From positions 1 to 41,671 of the forward strand of contig NZ_UPHT01000020.1 in the NCBI RefSeq assembly GCF_900566085.1: a DNA stretch of 41,671 nt, read 5' to 3'. The stretch comes from Mycobacterium attenuatum. GTDB lineage: Bacteria > Actinomycetota > Actinomycetes > Mycobacteriales > Mycobacteriaceae. The translations under genes and the position numbers were made by a program. The notes under the pieces were generated by a model. That model did not search any database, was not told the DNA's origin, and saw only the letters and a list, made by a program, of their open reading frames with translations. Shown here piece after piece: positions 25,255-34,889 of the stretch (within the stretch, counting starts at the first letter, position 1; every line of letters begins with the position of its first letter).

Positions 25255-26111
25255 AACCGCCCGCCCGGCTTGCGCAGCCCCAGCCGAGCCATCGACCGCC
25301 GGTGCGGCTGCGCTCGGCGGATCGCGCGCCGGGCGGCACGTCGTTGCTTGGGTTTTTCGCCCCACACCTCAGGATGTTCGGCAAGCCAGCGTTTGCTGCG
25401 CACCGCGAACGGGATATGGCACACGTAGGAGATGATGATGACCCAGATCAGGATGTAGGGCGCCAGGATCGCGGCGGCCGCCACAATCGCCAGCACCGCC
25501 AGCAGCGGGGCGGCCAAGTTGGGTGGCACCGCGACGGTGTGAATCTTCTTCATCGGAATCGTGCTGACCATCAGCAACGATGTGCCTGTGATCCAGAACG
25601 CCAGGAAATAAACCGACGTCCACCAGCCCTCGCCGAACTGCAGTTTGAGGCCGATCAGACCGATCATGGACACCGCCCCCGCCGGAGCCGGCATTCCGAC
25701 GAAGAACTCGTGCGCGTAGGGGGGCAGGGTCCCGTCGTCCAGCTGGGCGTTGTATCTGGCCAGCCGCAACACCACACATACCGCGTACAGCAGCACCACC
25801 ATCCAGCCGACCGGCCACTTGGACAGCAGCGACACGTAGACCACCAGGGCCGGTGTCACGCCGAAGTTCACGGCATCGGCCAGGGAGTCGATTTCGGCGC
25901 CCATCCGCGACTGCGCGTCCAGGATGCGGGCCACCCGGCCGTCGAGGGCGTCGAGGATGGCGGCCACGGCGATCAGCGCCATCGCCGGTATCGGCTTGTG
26001 GTCGAGGGCAAACTTGATCGAAGTCAATCCCGCGCAGATGGACAGTACCGTCATCGCGCTGGGCAACAAATGCAGGTTCACCCCTCGCCGGATCCGAGGC
26101 TTGGTCGTCAT
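25251..26111 (-). CDS. pssA: CDP-diacylglycerol-serine O-phosphatidyltransferase
   Basis: 286 residues, the same length as M. tuberculosis PssA. It makes phosphatidylserine from CDP-diacylglycerol and serine in the plasma membrane. The CDP-alcohol phosphotransferase signature is seen as [30 protein letters not shown] (about residues 63-92), matching DGx2ARx8Gx3Dx3D. Several membrane helices follow. The C-terminus is basic ([16 protein letters not shown]). The ATG at 26111 overlaps the psd stop and the 3' end overlaps the start of the AAA ATPase gene, so all three are translated as one coupled set. Its product feeds Psd to give phosphatidylethanolamine. Confidence 0.95.
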   Translation of the reverse strand: MTTKPRIRRGVNLHLLPSAMTVLSICAGLTSIKFALDHKPIPAMALIAVAAILDALDGRVARILDAQSRMGAEIDSLADAVNFGVTPALVVYVSLLSKWPVGWMVVLLYAVCVVLRLARYNAQLDDGTLPPYAHEFFVGMPAPAGAVSMIGLIGLKLQFGEGWWTSVYFLAFWITGTSLLMVSTIPMKKIHTVAVPPNLAAPLLAVLAIVAAAAILAPYILIWVIIISYVCHIPFAVRSKRWLAEHPEVWGEKPKQRRAARRAIRRAQPHRRSMARLGLRKPGGRL

Positions 26112-26851
26112 GGCAGGTCAGCCAGTACCGTCTCGCCGGCAATCGCGCGCTGGCCCACTCTGACCGCGGGTTCCGCGCCCGGCGGCAAGTAGGTGTCCAG
26201 CCGCGAGCCGAACCGGATCAGGCCGTAGGTGTCACCGATCGACAGCGTGTCCCCGACATGTGCGTCGCACACGATGCGGCGGGCCACCAATCCGGCGATC
26301 TGCACGGCCACCACCTCGGCGCCGCCGGGCGTACGGATCCGCACACTGGTGCGCTCGTTGTCGTCGCTGGCCGACGCCAGGTCGGCGGATCCGAAACGGC
26401 CGGGCCGGTGTTGCACGGCAACCACGTCGCCGCTCACCGGTGACCGCTGCACGTGGGCGTCGAAAATCGACAAGAAGATGCTGACCCGGGGCCGCGGTTC
26501 GGAGCCCATGCTGAGTTCGGCGGGCGGGGCCGCGGAGTCGATCACGCAGATGACGCCGTCGGCCGGCGCGACGATGGCTCCGGCGCGGGTGGGCGGCACC
26601 CGGGAGGGGTGCCGGAAAAACCCGGCACACGCGCCAGCGGTCAGCAGGCCGGCCCGGCGCAGCCACCTGGACCGGTAACCGGCAGCCGCAACAGCGAGGC
26701 CGGAAGCGACGAATGGCCGCCCCGCCGGGTGGATCGGCGGAACGGTCGTCCGCACCAACGCCAGCAGGTGCTGCGGGCTCAGCGTCGGTTCCGGATAGGA
26801 CGGGCCTTCCTGCGCGGAAGGGCTGCGGGGGCGTCGTGCCACGGCGGTCAT
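26108..26851 (-). CDS. psd: Phosphatidylserine decarboxylase
   Basis: 247 residues from the ATG at 26851 (a GTG at 26842 would match the M. tuberculosis start more exactly). It converts phosphatidylserine to phosphatidylethanolamine. Visible: [52 protein letters not shown], and [14 protein letters not shown]. The Gly-Ser in RFGS is the self-cleavage site at which the Ser becomes the pyruvoyl cofactor. One or two hydrophobic segments lie near residues 35-70. It is the first gene of the psd - pssA - AAA ATPase operon. An upstream open frame to 26938 has no family-like residues, and no clear Shine-Dalgarno is seen before either start. Confidence 0.94.
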   Translation of the reverse strand: MTAVARRPRSPSAQEGPSYPEPTLSPQHLLALVRTTVPPIHPAGRPFVASGLAVAAAGYRSRWLRRAGLLTAGACAGFFRHPSRVPPTRAGAIVAPADGVICVIDSAAPPAELSMGSEPRPRVSIFLSIFDAHVQRSPVSGDVVAVQHRPGRFGSADLASASDDNERTSVRIRTPGGAEVVAVQIAGLVARRIVCDAHVGDTLSIGDTYGLIRFGSRLDTYLPPGAEPAVRVGQRAIAGETVLADLP

Positions 26852-26998
26852 CTTACGGAAGGTGGGCGTGGGTTGCGCCCGAGTCGATCCGGTGCCGATC
26901 CGTACGATCCGTGGCCACGCCGGACTGGCTGCAGACAATGGTGTAATCGGGGCGTGCCGACGACCCGCCGCCGTCGGCCTGGGGGGCGAAGGTCGCTA

Positions 26999-28237
26999 AT
27001 GTCCACGAGGGTTGCCAGACCTGTTTTGCCATCCGATCCGTTGCTGCGTCGCGCCAAGCTCGGTGTCACGGCGGCCTTCGTCGCCCACGCCGTGCTGTTC
27101 TCCTCTTGGGTGGCACATATCCCCCAGGTAAAGGCTGAGCTGGAGCTATCCAACGGCCAGTTGGGCGCCGCGCTGTTCGGGGCGCCGCTGGGGTCGGTGA
27201 TTTCCATGGTGCTGAGCCACTGGGCGCTGCCCCGGTGGGGCAGCCACCGGTTGGTTCCGATCAACCTCGCCGGCTATGCCGCGTCGGGATTGACGGTCGG
27301 GCTGGCTGGATCGGGGCGCTGGCTGTTCGCCGCGCTCGCGTTGTGGGGGATGTTCCAGGGCGGCCTGGACGTGGCGATGAATACCCAGGCCGGCACGGTC
27401 GAGCGGCTCGCCGCAACTCCCCTCATGGCGCGGTTCCACGGAATGTGGAGCGTCGGCGCTTTCCTGGGCGCCCTGATTGGCACGGTATGCGTCACCGCGG
27501 GCGTTCGACTGACCACTCAGTTGGCCGTCCTGGGGGCGATCGTCTTGATCGTGGCCGCAGCGCTCAACCTCGGTGTGATTGCGGATCGGCACGCCGGTGC
27601 CGCCGCCGAGGCCACCGGCCGGCCCGGCAAGCGCGCCTGGATGACGACCACCGTGGCAATCCTCGGGGCGGTGGCGTTCATCTCCCTGCTGTGTGAGGGC
27701 GCCGCCGCCGACTGGTCGGCCAATTACCTGCAGGATGTCCTCGGCGACGGCCCGCAGGACGGCGACGGTATCGCCGGGCTTGGCTTTGCCGGGTTCACCC
27801 TGGCCATGGTCGTCACCCGGCTCGGTGGGCCGCGACTGCAGTCCCGCATCGCCAGCCGGCGGTTGCTTCCGGTGCTGGCGATGCTGGCCGCGACTGGTAT
27901 GACGGTGGCACTCATCAGCGCCAATCCCGTGCTGAGCGTGCTGGGCTTCGCGACGCTGGGCGCCGGCGTGGCGTTGCTGGTTCCGACGGCCTTCAGCGCG
28001 GCCTATTCGGCCACCACGGCCGGATCAGCGATCGCCCTCGTGGCCGCGATCGGCTGGTTGGGCTACCTGATGGGACCGCCGCTGATCGGCTTCCTCGCCG
28101 ATCTGATCGGTTTGCCGGGGGCACTGGTCACCATTCCGTTGATGATCTCGATCGCCGCGGTAGCGATCCACTACACCGACGCATTCGAAGCGGCCGACCA
28201 ATTCCACCGCGACGCGGTGACATCACCGGCGGACTGA
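26999..28237 (+). CDS. MFS transporter, YbjJ-like
   Basis: 412 residues with about twelve membrane helices. The start LRRAKLGVTAAFVAHAVLFSSWVAHIPQVKAELELSNGQLGAALFGAPLGS and GMFQGGLDVAMNTQAGTVER resemble the YbjJ/fucose-permease-like branch of MFS proteins. The ATG at 26999 is chosen because GAAGG lies six bases upstream; the open frame continues upstream through psd antisense. The substrate is unknown. It is divergent from psd (147 bases between starts) and convergent with moeA2 (two bases between stops). H37Rv has psd and moeA2 adjacent (Rv0437c, Rv0438c), so this gene is extra at the locus. Confidence 0.88.
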   Translation: MSTRVARPVLPSDPLLRRAKLGVTAAFVAHAVLFSSWVAHIPQVKAELELSNGQLGAALFGAPLGSVISMVLSHWALPRWGSHRLVPINLAGYAASGLTVGLAGSGRWLFAALALWGMFQGGLDVAMNTQAGTVERLAATPLMARFHGMWSVGAFLGALIGTVCVTAGVRLTTQLAVLGAIVLIVAAALNLGVIADRHAGAAAEATGRPGKRAWMTTTVAILGAVAFISLLCEGAAADWSANYLQDVLGDGPQDGDGIAGLGFAGFTLAMVVTRLGGPRLQSRIASRRLLPVLAMLAATGMTVALISANPVLSVLGFATLGAGVALLVPTAFSAAYSATTAGSAIALVAAIGWLGYLMGPPLIGFLADLIGLPGALVTIPLMISIAAVAIHYTDAFEAADQFHRDAVTSPAD

Positions 28238-28239
28238 GG

Positions 28240-29445
28240 TCAGGACAGGTCCCAGACCTCGACCTCGGTTCCGGCGAACACCTCCACGACGTCCTCCGGT
28301 ATGTCCAGTAGCGCGTTGGCCGAGGCCAGCCAGCGCAAATGGTGCGATGCCGGCGGCCCGTAACTGGTGACCTGCCCGCTGCCGGCATCCAGCACCGCCC
28401 GCCGGAACTGCCGTTTGCCGCGCGGCGAGCTCACCGATTCGGTGAGCATCGCGGTCCGTCGCGGCCGGAACGGCTCGGGCAGGCCCATGGCGTTGCGCAA
28501 CGCCGGGCGGATGAACACCTCGAAAGACACCAGCGCGCTGACCGGGTTGCCGGGCAGCGTGACGATCGGCGTGCCCGCCACCCGCCCGACGCCCTGGGGC
28601 ATTCCAGGCTGCATCGCCACCTTGACGAACTCCACGCCCTGGTCGCCGTCACGGCCGAAGGCGTCCTTGACCACCTCGTAAGCTCCAGCGCTCACACCGC
28701 CGCTGGTGATGATCAGATCGGCGTCACCGGCGCAGCGCTCGATGATCTCGGCGAACTGCGCGACGTCGTCGCCGGCGGTTTCGGTGGCCGCCACGACGGC
28801 TCCCGCGTCGCGGACCGCGGCGGCCAGCATGATCGAGTTCGACTCATAGATCTGCCCCGGTTGCAGCGGGCTGCCCGGCGGCACCAGCTCCGAGCCGGTG
28901 GAAACCACCAGCACCCGCTGGCGCGGGATCACGGTCAGCTCGGCCAGGCCCAGCGCCGCGGCCAAACCCAATGCGGCCGGCGTCACCGGTTGGCCGGCGT
29001 GCAGCACGGTGGTGCCGGCGGCGACGTCTTCGCCGGCGCGCCGGATGTGCTTACCCGGCTCGGCGGGTTGCCGGATCCCTACCGTCGGCACGCCGCCGTC
29101 GGTGGCTTCGACCGGAACGACGGCCGTGGCGCCGAACGGCATCGGCGCGCCGGTCATGATGCGGTGCGCGGTGCCGCGTGCCAGCCGCAATTCGTCGGTG
29201 CGACCGGCGGGGATGTCCTCGGCCACCGGCAGCAGCACCGGATGCTGGTCCGTCGCGCTCGCGGTGTCCTCGGCGCGAACGGCGTACCCGTCCATCGCGG
29301 AGTTGTCGAACACCGGCAGCGACAACCGCGCGACCACGTCGCCGGCCAGGACCAGGCCCTGGGCGTCGCTCAGCGCGACCGTGGCCGCCGCTCGCGGCTG
29401 GACCATCCCGGTAACGACCCGCTGGTGTTCTTCGACTGAGCGCAC
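28240..29445 (-). CDS. moeA2: Molybdopterin molybdenumtransferase MoeA2
   Basis: 401 residues from a GTG at 29445; the upstream open frame to 29508 would run into the SDR gene. MoeA inserts molybdate into adenylylated molybdopterin to give the active molybdenum cofactor. The marker FDNSAMDGYAVRAED is at about residues 45-60. RIMTGAPMPFGATAVVPVE, VLVVSTGSEL, SGGVSAGAYE and TLPGNPVSALVSFEVF (the MoCF-binding motif) follow. The C-terminal domain ends EVEVWDLS. Its start is 17 bases after the SDR stop on the same strand, as with Rv0439c-Rv0438c. It could serve the molybdo-oxidoreductase encoded at 19301-20620 among others. Confidence 0.95.
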   Translation of the reverse strand: MRSVEEHQRVVTGMVQPRAAATVALSDAQGLVLAGDVVARLSLPVFDNSAMDGYAVRAEDTASATDQHPVLLPVAEDIPAGRTDELRLARGTAHRIMTGAPMPFGATAVVPVEATDGGVPTVGIRQPAEPGKHIRRAGEDVAAGTTVLHAGQPVTPAALGLAAALGLAELTVIPRQRVLVVSTGSELVPPGSPLQPGQIYESNSIMLAAAVRDAGAVVAATETAGDDVAQFAEIIERCAGDADLIITSGGVSAGAYEVVKDAFGRDGDQGVEFVKVAMQPGMPQGVGRVAGTPIVTLPGNPVSALVSFEVFIRPALRNAMGLPEPFRPRRTAMLTESVSSPRGKRQFRRAVLDAGSGQVTSYGPPASHHLRWLASANALLDIPEDVVEVFAGTEVEVWDLS

Positions 29446-29462
29446 TCGGCCATTATGGTCCG

Positions 29463-30413
29463 CTACACCGGAAAGTGGACGCCGGTGAGCTCCTCGGAGA
29501 CCGCCCACAGCCGGCGTTGCAGCTCCTCGTCATGCGACGCGAGGCTGGACTGCACCAGCTTCGGGTGGCCACGTTGCTCGAGGAAACCGTCGGGGCCGTA
29601 GTACTGCCCACCCGCCACCGACGGGTCGGTGGCGGCCCGCAACGTCGGCAACGCACCCATCTCCGCGCTTTGGAACAGCACCGGGGCAAGCAGGTTCGAC
29701 AGCGGCCGCACCATCCGTGGCAGGTGGCGGGCCAATTCGGTGTTGGAGCCGCCGGGGTGGGCGGCCACGGCGATGGTGGCGGCGTCCGGATCTGCCGCCA
29801 GGCGGCGCTGCAGCTCGTAGGTGAACAGCAGATTGGCCAGTTTGGACTGGCCGTAGGCGGCGACCCGGTCGTACCCGCGTTCCCACTGCAGGTCGTCGAA
29901 GTGGATGGCGGCGCGAATCCGGTGGCCCAGGCTGCTGACCGTCACCACCCGCGAACCGCGCACCGGGATCAGCCGGTCGAGCAGCAGGCCGGTCAGCGCG
30001 AAGTGACCGAGGTGGTTGGTGCCGAACTGCATCTCGAAGCCGTCTTTGGTGGTCTGCCTCGGTGTCCACATCACCCCGGCGTTGTTGATCAGCAGATCGA
30101 TGCGGGGGTAAGTCGAGCGCAGCGCTTCGGCGGCGGCGCGCACCGAATCCAGCGAGCTCAGGTCGAGTTCCTGCAGCGTGATGTCGGCTTGTGGTTTGGC
30201 TGCGACGATGCGCGCCAGGGCGGCGTTGCCCTTCTCGGGGCTGCGCACCGCCAGCACGACGTGCGCGCCGCGGAAGGCCAGCACCGCGGCGGTGTGGTAG
30301 CCGAGGCCGGTGTTGGCGCCGGTGACGACGACCACGCGGCCGCTCTGGTCGGGAATGTCGGCCCGCGACCACTTGCGGTTCTCAGTGGCGTTCTTCGAGA
30401 CGTCAGAGGTCAT
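29463..30413 (-). CDS. Short-chain dehydrogenase/reductase (Rv0439c-like)
   Basis: 316 residues from the ATG at 30413. NAD(P)-binding motif TGANTGLGYHT lies at about residues 31-41. INNAGVMWTP, catalytic VSSLGH and YGQSK (Tyr-x-x-x-Lys) follow in the usual order. The layout and length resemble retinol-dehydrogenase/WW-oxidoreductase type SDRs and M. tuberculosis Rv0439c. It oxidises or reduces an unknown alcohol/ketone. It is transcribed with moeA2 and is divergent from the VOC-BVMO pair, with 68 bases between the two starts. Confidence 0.93.
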   Translation of the reverse strand: MTSDVSKNATENRKWSRADIPDQSGRVVVVTGANTGLGYHTAAVLAFRGAHVVLAVRSPEKGNAALARIVAAKPQADITLQELDLSSLDSVRAAAEALRSTYPRIDLLINNAGVMWTPRQTTKDGFEMQFGTNHLGHFALTGLLLDRLIPVRGSRVVTVSSLGHRIRAAIHFDDLQWERGYDRVAAYGQSKLANLLFTYELQRRLAADPDAATIAVAAHPGGSNTELARHLPRMVRPLSNLLAPVLFQSAEMGALPTLRAATDPSVAGGQYYGPDGFLEQRGHPKLVQSSLASHDEELQRRLWAVSEELTGVHFPV

Positions 30414-30481
30414 GGGGCCCAAAGATACTCAAGCCGACGGCGCCCATCGCGACGCGTCGCCACCTGGGTAGAGTTGAGAAC

Positions 30482-30961
30482 GTGATTACCGGTTTGGCTC
30501 ACACCGGAGTGTGCGTACCGGACTGCGCGGCCGCAGTCGCGTTCTATCGGGACGTATTAGGCCTGGAAGTGCTCTCGCCGCCGTTCGTCATGGCCGGTAA
30601 CGCCATTCGCGACGACATGGGCGAGCTGGTGTCCGACCCCGCAATGAAGGCGGCCATCGTGGGCGTCGGCGGTGACGGTGACCGAGTCATCGAGGTCATC
30701 GAATACCTCAACGTCGACGGTTGCGGTCAACGGACCGCAGCGGCGCTGAGCGATCACGGCCTGACGCACGTCGGGTTGATCTGCGACGACCTCGACGCCA
30801 CCCGCGCCGAGCTGGAAAGCAAAGGGGTGCGTTTCCTGGTCGACGGCATCGCGGAGGTGGCGCGGGTGCGCACCACCTGGTTCGCCGACCCGTGGGGCGT
30901 GGTGTTCATCCTCGTGGAGAAAAGCCGGCCGGAACGACCCTATTTTGCGCAATGGGACTGA
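30482..30961 (+). CDS. VOC (glyoxalase/dioxygenase superfamily) protein
   Basis: 159 residues with a GTG start. Two beta-alpha-beta-beta-beta modules of a vicinal-oxygen-chelate fold are visible: ITGLAHTGVCVPDCAAAVAFYRDVLGLEV at the start and LTHVGLICDDLDATRAELESKGVRF in the second half, ending WGVVFILVEK. Candidate metal ligands are His7, the His of THVG and the Glu of LVEK. The exact reaction is unknown; family members include glyoxalase I, epimerases and dioxygenases. The last ten bases overlap the start of the monooxygenase gene, so the two are coupled and may act on the same compound. Confidence 0.88.
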   Translation: MITGLAHTGVCVPDCAAAVAFYRDVLGLEVLSPPFVMAGNAIRDDMGELVSDPAMKAAIVGVGGDGDRVIEVIEYLNVDGCGQRTAAALSDHGLTHVGLICDDLDATRAELESKGVRFLVDGIAEVARVRTTWFADPWGVVFILVEKSRPERPYFAQWD

Positions 30962-32391
30962 AGCCGCGGGTCGCGGTGATCGGAGCCGGAGCCGGCGGTA
31001 TCGCGATGGGCATCCAGCTCGCCGACGGCGGTTACGACTTCACCATCTTCGACCGCGCCGACGGCTTCGGTGGCACCTGGCGGCACAACACGTTCCCCGG
31101 AGCCGCCTGCGATGTGCCCTCACACCTGTACTCCTATTCGTTCGCGCCCAACCCGCGCTGGAGCAAGACGTATGCCAACCAGCCGGAGATCCTGGCGTAT
31201 CTGGAGAAGGTCGCCGCCGAGCACCGGCTCACCGGCCACCTGCAGCCCGGCACCGCGGTCACCACGGCCCGGTGGTCGGATAGCCGGCGGCGCTGGACGC
31301 TGCACACCGACGGCGGCCGCCAGCATGAATTCGACGTCGTGGTCAGTGCCGTCGGGATGCTCGACGTGCCCAACATTCCCGACATCCCGGGCGCCCGGCG
31401 GTTTCGCGGTCGGCAATTCCATTCGGCACGCTGGGACCACGGTAAGTCGACGGCGGGGGAGCGGGTGGCATCCATCGGCACCGGCGCCAGCGCGATCCAA
31501 TACGTTCCGGCGATCGCCCCGCAGACCGCGCATTTGACGGTGTTCCAGCGGACCCCGATCTGGATTTCGCCGCGATTCGACATCCCGTTCACCGCCGAGC
31601 AGCAGGACCTCTTCGAGCGCGACCCGGCCGCCGCCCGGCAGCTGCGCGACGAGGCCTTCGATTCCTACGAGTCGTCCAGCTTCGACGTCGACGCGGCGCA
31701 GACCCGGGAGGCGACCGAACTGGCCCGCAGCTACCTGCGGCGCAAGGTGGCCGACCTCGAGCTGCGCGCCAAGCTGACACCGGATTACCCGGTCGGCTGT
31801 AAGCGGCCACTGATGTCGCGCGACTGGTACCCGACGTTTTCGCTGCCGAACGTCAGCCTGGAAACGACCGCCATCGCCGAGCTGACCGACTACGGCGTGC
31901 GCACCGTGGATGGCGTCGAGCATCGCGTCGACACCGTCATCTACGGCACTGGGTTCAGGGCCGCCGACTACCTGGCCAGCATCGACGTGTACGGCACCGG
32001 CGGCCGCCGGCTCCGCCAGGACTGGCGCGACGGCGCGGAGGCGTACCTGGGTACGCTGGTCACCGGGTATCCGAATTTCTTCACGCTGTATGGCCCCAAC
32101 ACCAACGGGGTCAACTCGATCATCTACATCCACGAGGCGCAGACGACCTTGGTCCGCCGCGTCCTCGACGTCATGGTTGGTCGTGGGGCGCGCACCGTCG
32201 AGGTGACGCCCGACGCGCAGCGCCGCTACAACGACGAGATCCAGGCCGCCATGGCAGGCAAGGTGTGGCTCGCGTGCGCCAACTACTTCCGCCATCCCAG
32301 CGGCAAGGTCGTCACCCAGCTGCCCTACAGCGGGCGGACGTTCTTCGAGCGCACCCGGGTCATGGTGGCCGGCGACTACTGGATCCACTAG
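30952..32391 (+). CDS. Flavin-dependent Baeyer-Villiger-type monooxygenase
   Basis: 479 residues. FAD-binding VIGAGAGGIAMG is near the start, followed by GGTWRHNTFPGAACDVPSHLYSYSF. The Baeyer-Villiger fingerprint FxGxxxHxxxW is FRGRQFHSARW (about residues 148-158), directly followed by the NADPH-binding second Rossmann motif IGTGASAIQ. GTGFRAADYLA and FFTLYGPNTNG complete the family pattern. It inserts oxygen into a ketone or aldehyde using NADPH; the natural substrate is unknown. The ATG at 30952 overlaps the VOC gene by ten bases. H37Rv has no gene between Rv0439c and groEL2, so this pair is extra here. Confidence 0.92.
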   Translation: MGLKPRVAVIGAGAGGIAMGIQLADGGYDFTIFDRADGFGGTWRHNTFPGAACDVPSHLYSYSFAPNPRWSKTYANQPEILAYLEKVAAEHRLTGHLQPGTAVTTARWSDSRRRWTLHTDGGRQHEFDVVVSAVGMLDVPNIPDIPGARRFRGRQFHSARWDHGKSTAGERVASIGTGASAIQYVPAIAPQTAHLTVFQRTPIWISPRFDIPFTAEQQDLFERDPAAARQLRDEAFDSYESSSFDVDAAQTREATELARSYLRRKVADLELRAKLTPDYPVGCKRPLMSRDWYPTFSLPNVSLETTAIAELTDYGVRTVDGVEHRVDTVIYGTGFRAADYLASIDVYGTGGRRLRQDWRDGAEAYLGTLVTGYPNFFTLYGPNTNGVNSIIYIHEAQTTLVRRVLDVMVGRGARTVEVTPDAQRRYNDEIQAAMAGKVWLACANYFRHPSGKVVTQLPYSGRTFFERTRVMVAGDYWIH

Positions 32392-32513
32392 CCGTCTTGA
32401 CCGATGCAGAACGCGGCATTTTTCCACGTCGGCGAACAGCATCAGGATCGACGCCGGTTCGTGAGACTCGTCGCGGAGCTGGGACGCGGCGCGAATCGAT
32501 CACCGACCCGTTC

Positions 32514-32540
32514 CTTGCACTCGGCAGGGGCGAGTGCTAA
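32514..32540. promoter_or_regulatory. CIRCE element 1 (HrcA operator)
   Basis: CTTGCACTC-N9-GAGTGCTAA. The right half is a perfect match to the CIRCE consensus (TTAGCACTC-N9-GAGTGCTAA); the left half matches seven of nine. HrcA binds CIRCE and represses chaperone genes until heat shock. Confidence 0.85.
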
Positions 32541-32543
32541 GAA
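32515..32543 (+). promoter_or_regulatory. Possible groEL2 promoter inside CIRCE 1
   Basis: TTGCAC at 32515-32520, then 17 bases, then TAAGAA at 32538-32543. The spacing and hexamers fit a housekeeping-type promoter. Both hexamers lie within or at the edge of CIRCE 1, so bound HrcA would block it. The start of transcription would fall near 32550, at CIRCE 2. This is inference from sequence only. Confidence 0.4.
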
Positions 32544-32548
32544 TGACG

Positions 32549-32575
32549 TTGGCACTCTCCACCGGCGAGTGCTAG
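32549..32575. promoter_or_regulatory. CIRCE element 2 (HrcA operator)
   Basis: TTGGCACTC-N9-GAGTGCTAG, each half differing from consensus at one base. It begins 35 bases after the start of element 1 and ends about 130 bases before the groEL2 ATG. Two CIRCE elements upstream of groEL2 are also known in M. tuberculosis. Confidence 0.9.
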
Positions 32576-32642
32576 GTCGGGACGGTGAGGTCCAGCACGC
32601 GCTGTGATCGTCCGTCGCGGGCACTGCGCCCGGCCAGCGTAA

Positions 32643-34328
<1,686 letters not shown>

Positions 34329-34338
34329 AAGTCCACGA

Positions 34339-34373
34339 AAAGGCCCGGCCCGCTTTGGCGGGCCGGGCTTTTT
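34339..34373 (+). terminator. Intrinsic terminator of groEL2
   Basis: A perfect 11-base stem (34343-34353 with 34358-34368, GCCCGGCCCGC/GCGGGCCGGGC), a TTTG loop, then five T. It begins about ten bases after the groEL2 stop. An A-rich stretch lies before the stem on the plus strand, so it could also act weakly for the opposite direction. Confidence 0.92.
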
Positions 34374-34433
34374 CACGCGCCAAGACTGCATACAGCGTTT
34401 GGGTGGCCGGACACGCGCGCGGCGGGGCTAGAG

Positions 34434-34829
34434 CTACGGCGTCGAGAACACCACGCAGTCGTGGCGGCAGCCCTTGGCCGCCGCGGGGGAGTCGGGCTCG
34501 GCTTCGCGGTGCAGCAGCGCGCGGCTGGGCACCACCGACAGCCGGACGGTCTCCTCGTCGGCAGCTGTTACTTCGGCGCTGCCGTCGACGATCAGCGAAT
34601 AGCCGCCGGACTCACGCGGGGGCCACAGCAGCGTCACGTGGCCGCGACGGGCCAGGTTCTTGCGGGTTCCACCGCCGACCAACCCCACGTCGACGACCAC
34701 CCCACGCAACACCGGCTCGACGGTGACGGTGTGCGCGCGGTAGTCGTCATCGACGGTGATCAGGTAGGCGAATGGATAGTCGGCCAAGGCGGCCGCCAGC
34801 CGCAGAAGGTCTACCTTTTTGGCGCCCAT
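34434..34829 (-). CDS. Pyridoxamine 5'-phosphate oxidase-like, flavin-binding protein (Rv0441c-like)
   Basis: 131 residues. The split-barrel fold of PNPOx-like proteins is suggested by [56 protein letters not shown], then [10 protein letters not shown]. Members bind FMN or F420 and reduce small molecules; the substrate is unknown. It corresponds to M. tuberculosis Rv0441c by position. Its 3' end faces groEL2, with the terminator between them. ATG at 34829; a weak ribosome site. Confidence 0.85.
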   Translation of the reverse strand: MGAKKVDLLRLAAALADYPFAYLITVDDDYRAHTVTVEPVLRGVVVDVGLVGGGTRKNLARRGHVTLLWPPRESGGYSLIVDGSAEVTAADEETVRLSVVPSRALLHREAEPDSPAAAKGCRHDCVVFSTP

Positions 34830-34889
34830 GCAGTCGAGGATAGGCGCCGGCAGGGGCCGAGTGGACGTGCGCCGCCCAGCCGGTCGGGG

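Noticed and set aside
31120..32442. 440-codon minus-strand open frame over the monooxygenase
   Set aside because: Antisense shadow; the plus-strand frame has the complete BVMO motif set.
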